Source of the DNA: Pseudomonadota bacterium | Lineage (GTDB): Bacteria; Pseudomonadota; Gammaproteobacteria; SZUA-229 | NCBI GenBank assembly: GCA_030836935.1 | Contig: JAUPMA010000088.1 | Location: 1-6,723 of the forward strand | Length of the DNA: 6,723 bases | Reading direction: 5' to 3' | In this document: positions 6,617 through 6,723 of the stretch, in pieces | How positions within the stretch are numbered: position 1 is the first letter of the stretch | How the letters are laid out: every line of letters starts with the position of its first letter | Notes under the pieces: model-generated | The model's database searches: none | Told to the model about the DNA's origin: nothing | What the model saw: the letters and a program-made list of their open reading frames with translations, nothing else | Program-made: the position numbers and the translations under genes

Positions 6617-6648
6617 AAACCCCGGCAAGGATTGTCGGGGTTTTTTTT
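6617..6648 (+). terminator. Strong rho-independent terminator, plus strand
   Basis: CCCCGGCAA (6620-6628) pairs with TTGTCGGGG (6632-6640) around GGA, extended by AAA/TTT, and runs into eight T (6641-6648). The one imperfect pair is G6625 with T6635, a G-U wobble in plus-strand RNA but an A-C mismatch in minus-strand RNA. The minus strand also has only a three-base T-run after the stem. So it serves rightward transcription, yet no plus-strand protein gene precedes it: the served transcript must be the GGA-rich RNA. Confidence 0.9.
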
Positions 6649-6723
6649 GCGCAAAAATATTTCTTCCCTCATCTTGCGCCAGTCGTTTTTCTGGCCTTAA
6701 TCTCCGCGCCCTGACTCACGCAA

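Larger units (their letters stand above)
6456..6648 (+). ncRNA. Candidate CsrA/RsmA-sequestering small RNA (RsmZ/CsrB type)
   Basis: RNAs of this class bind many copies of the translational repressor CsrA/RsmA through GGA motifs and so relieve repression of its target mRNAs. Between 6460 and 6631 the plus strand has 15 GGA triplets, nearly all in the known contexts CAGGA, AAGGA or AGGGA. TCC, which would be GGA on the other strand, occurs once. Random sequence of this length would hold about three. The first hairpin (CCAAG 6456-6460 with CTTGG 6471-6475) shows AAGGA in its loop, and the terminator hairpin also has GGA in its loop. An intrinsic terminator closes the unit and a GacA-like box lies upstream. 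Expected length is about 190 nt, between RsmZ and CsrB. There is no credible protein in any frame. The 5' end is uncertain by tens of bases. Family assignment is inference from motif density and context. Confidence 0.8.

Noticed and set aside
6456..6640. CRISPR array or tandem repeat from the recurring GGACA/CAGGA units
   Set aside because: Units are only 5-11 bases, spacing is irregular and there are no equal-length spacers; a CsrA-site cluster explains the pattern better.
6617..6648. Terminator of a leftward gene lying beyond the right edge
   Set aside because: On the minus strand the stem has an A-C mismatch and only three T follow it, while the plus strand has a G-U wobble and eight T.
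6344..6700. Plus-strand open frame of 118 codons across the right intergenic region
   Set aside because: It starts inside pip on the other strand, lacks a ribosome site, runs through the terminator, and its repetitive Arg/Gly/Thr-rich translation is just the GGACAGG-type repeats read as codons.

Overview
The window is chromosomal core DNA from a gammaproteobacterium. Protein motifs, the order hisB-hisH-hisA-hisF-hisI-hisE-tatA-tatB-tatC, separate (unfused) hisI and hisE, a monofunctional HisB and a probable GacA/Rsm regulatory locus all fit a non-enteric gammaproteobacterium, perhaps Pseudomonadales/Cellvibrionales-like. That placement is inference; no species can be named. All twelve protein genes lie on the minus strand and are tightly packed. 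There is no sign of a phage, transposon, plasmid or CRISPR array.

Layout in the direction of transcription (right to left). Positions 6353-4957: pip (proline iminopeptidase) and dtd (D-aminoacyl-tRNA deacylase), joined by an ATGA overlap and followed by a probable intrinsic terminator. Positions 4893-4866: likely promoter of the histidine cluster. Positions 4832-1362: hisB, hisH, hisA, hisF, hisI, hisE, almost without gaps. They supply the middle of histidine synthesis: PR-ATP pyrophosphohydrolase, PR-AMP cyclohydrolase, ProFAR isomerase, IGP synthase (HisF plus HisH) and IGP dehydratase. hisG, hisD, hisC and the histidinol-phosphate phosphatase are not in the window. A short hairpin with a T-run follows hisE. 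Positions 1287-1: tatA, tatB and the first three quarters of tatC, the twin-arginine protein export translocase; tatC runs off the left edge.

The most interesting part is the gene-free right end, 6354-6723. The plus strand there carries 15 GGA triplets between 6460 and 6631, mostly as CAGGA, AAGGA or AGGGA, against one in the opposite orientation. A classic plus-strand intrinsic terminator with GGA in its loop follows at 6617-6648. Upstream, at 6361-6378, is a perfect dyad TGTAGG-N6-CCTACA with the geometry of the GacA/UvrY upstream activating sequence. Together these indicate an unannotated CsrA/RsmA-sequestering small RNA of the RsmZ/RsmY/CsrB type, about 190 nt long, divergent from pip and probably controlled by the Gac two-component system. 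This is the main discovery candidate.
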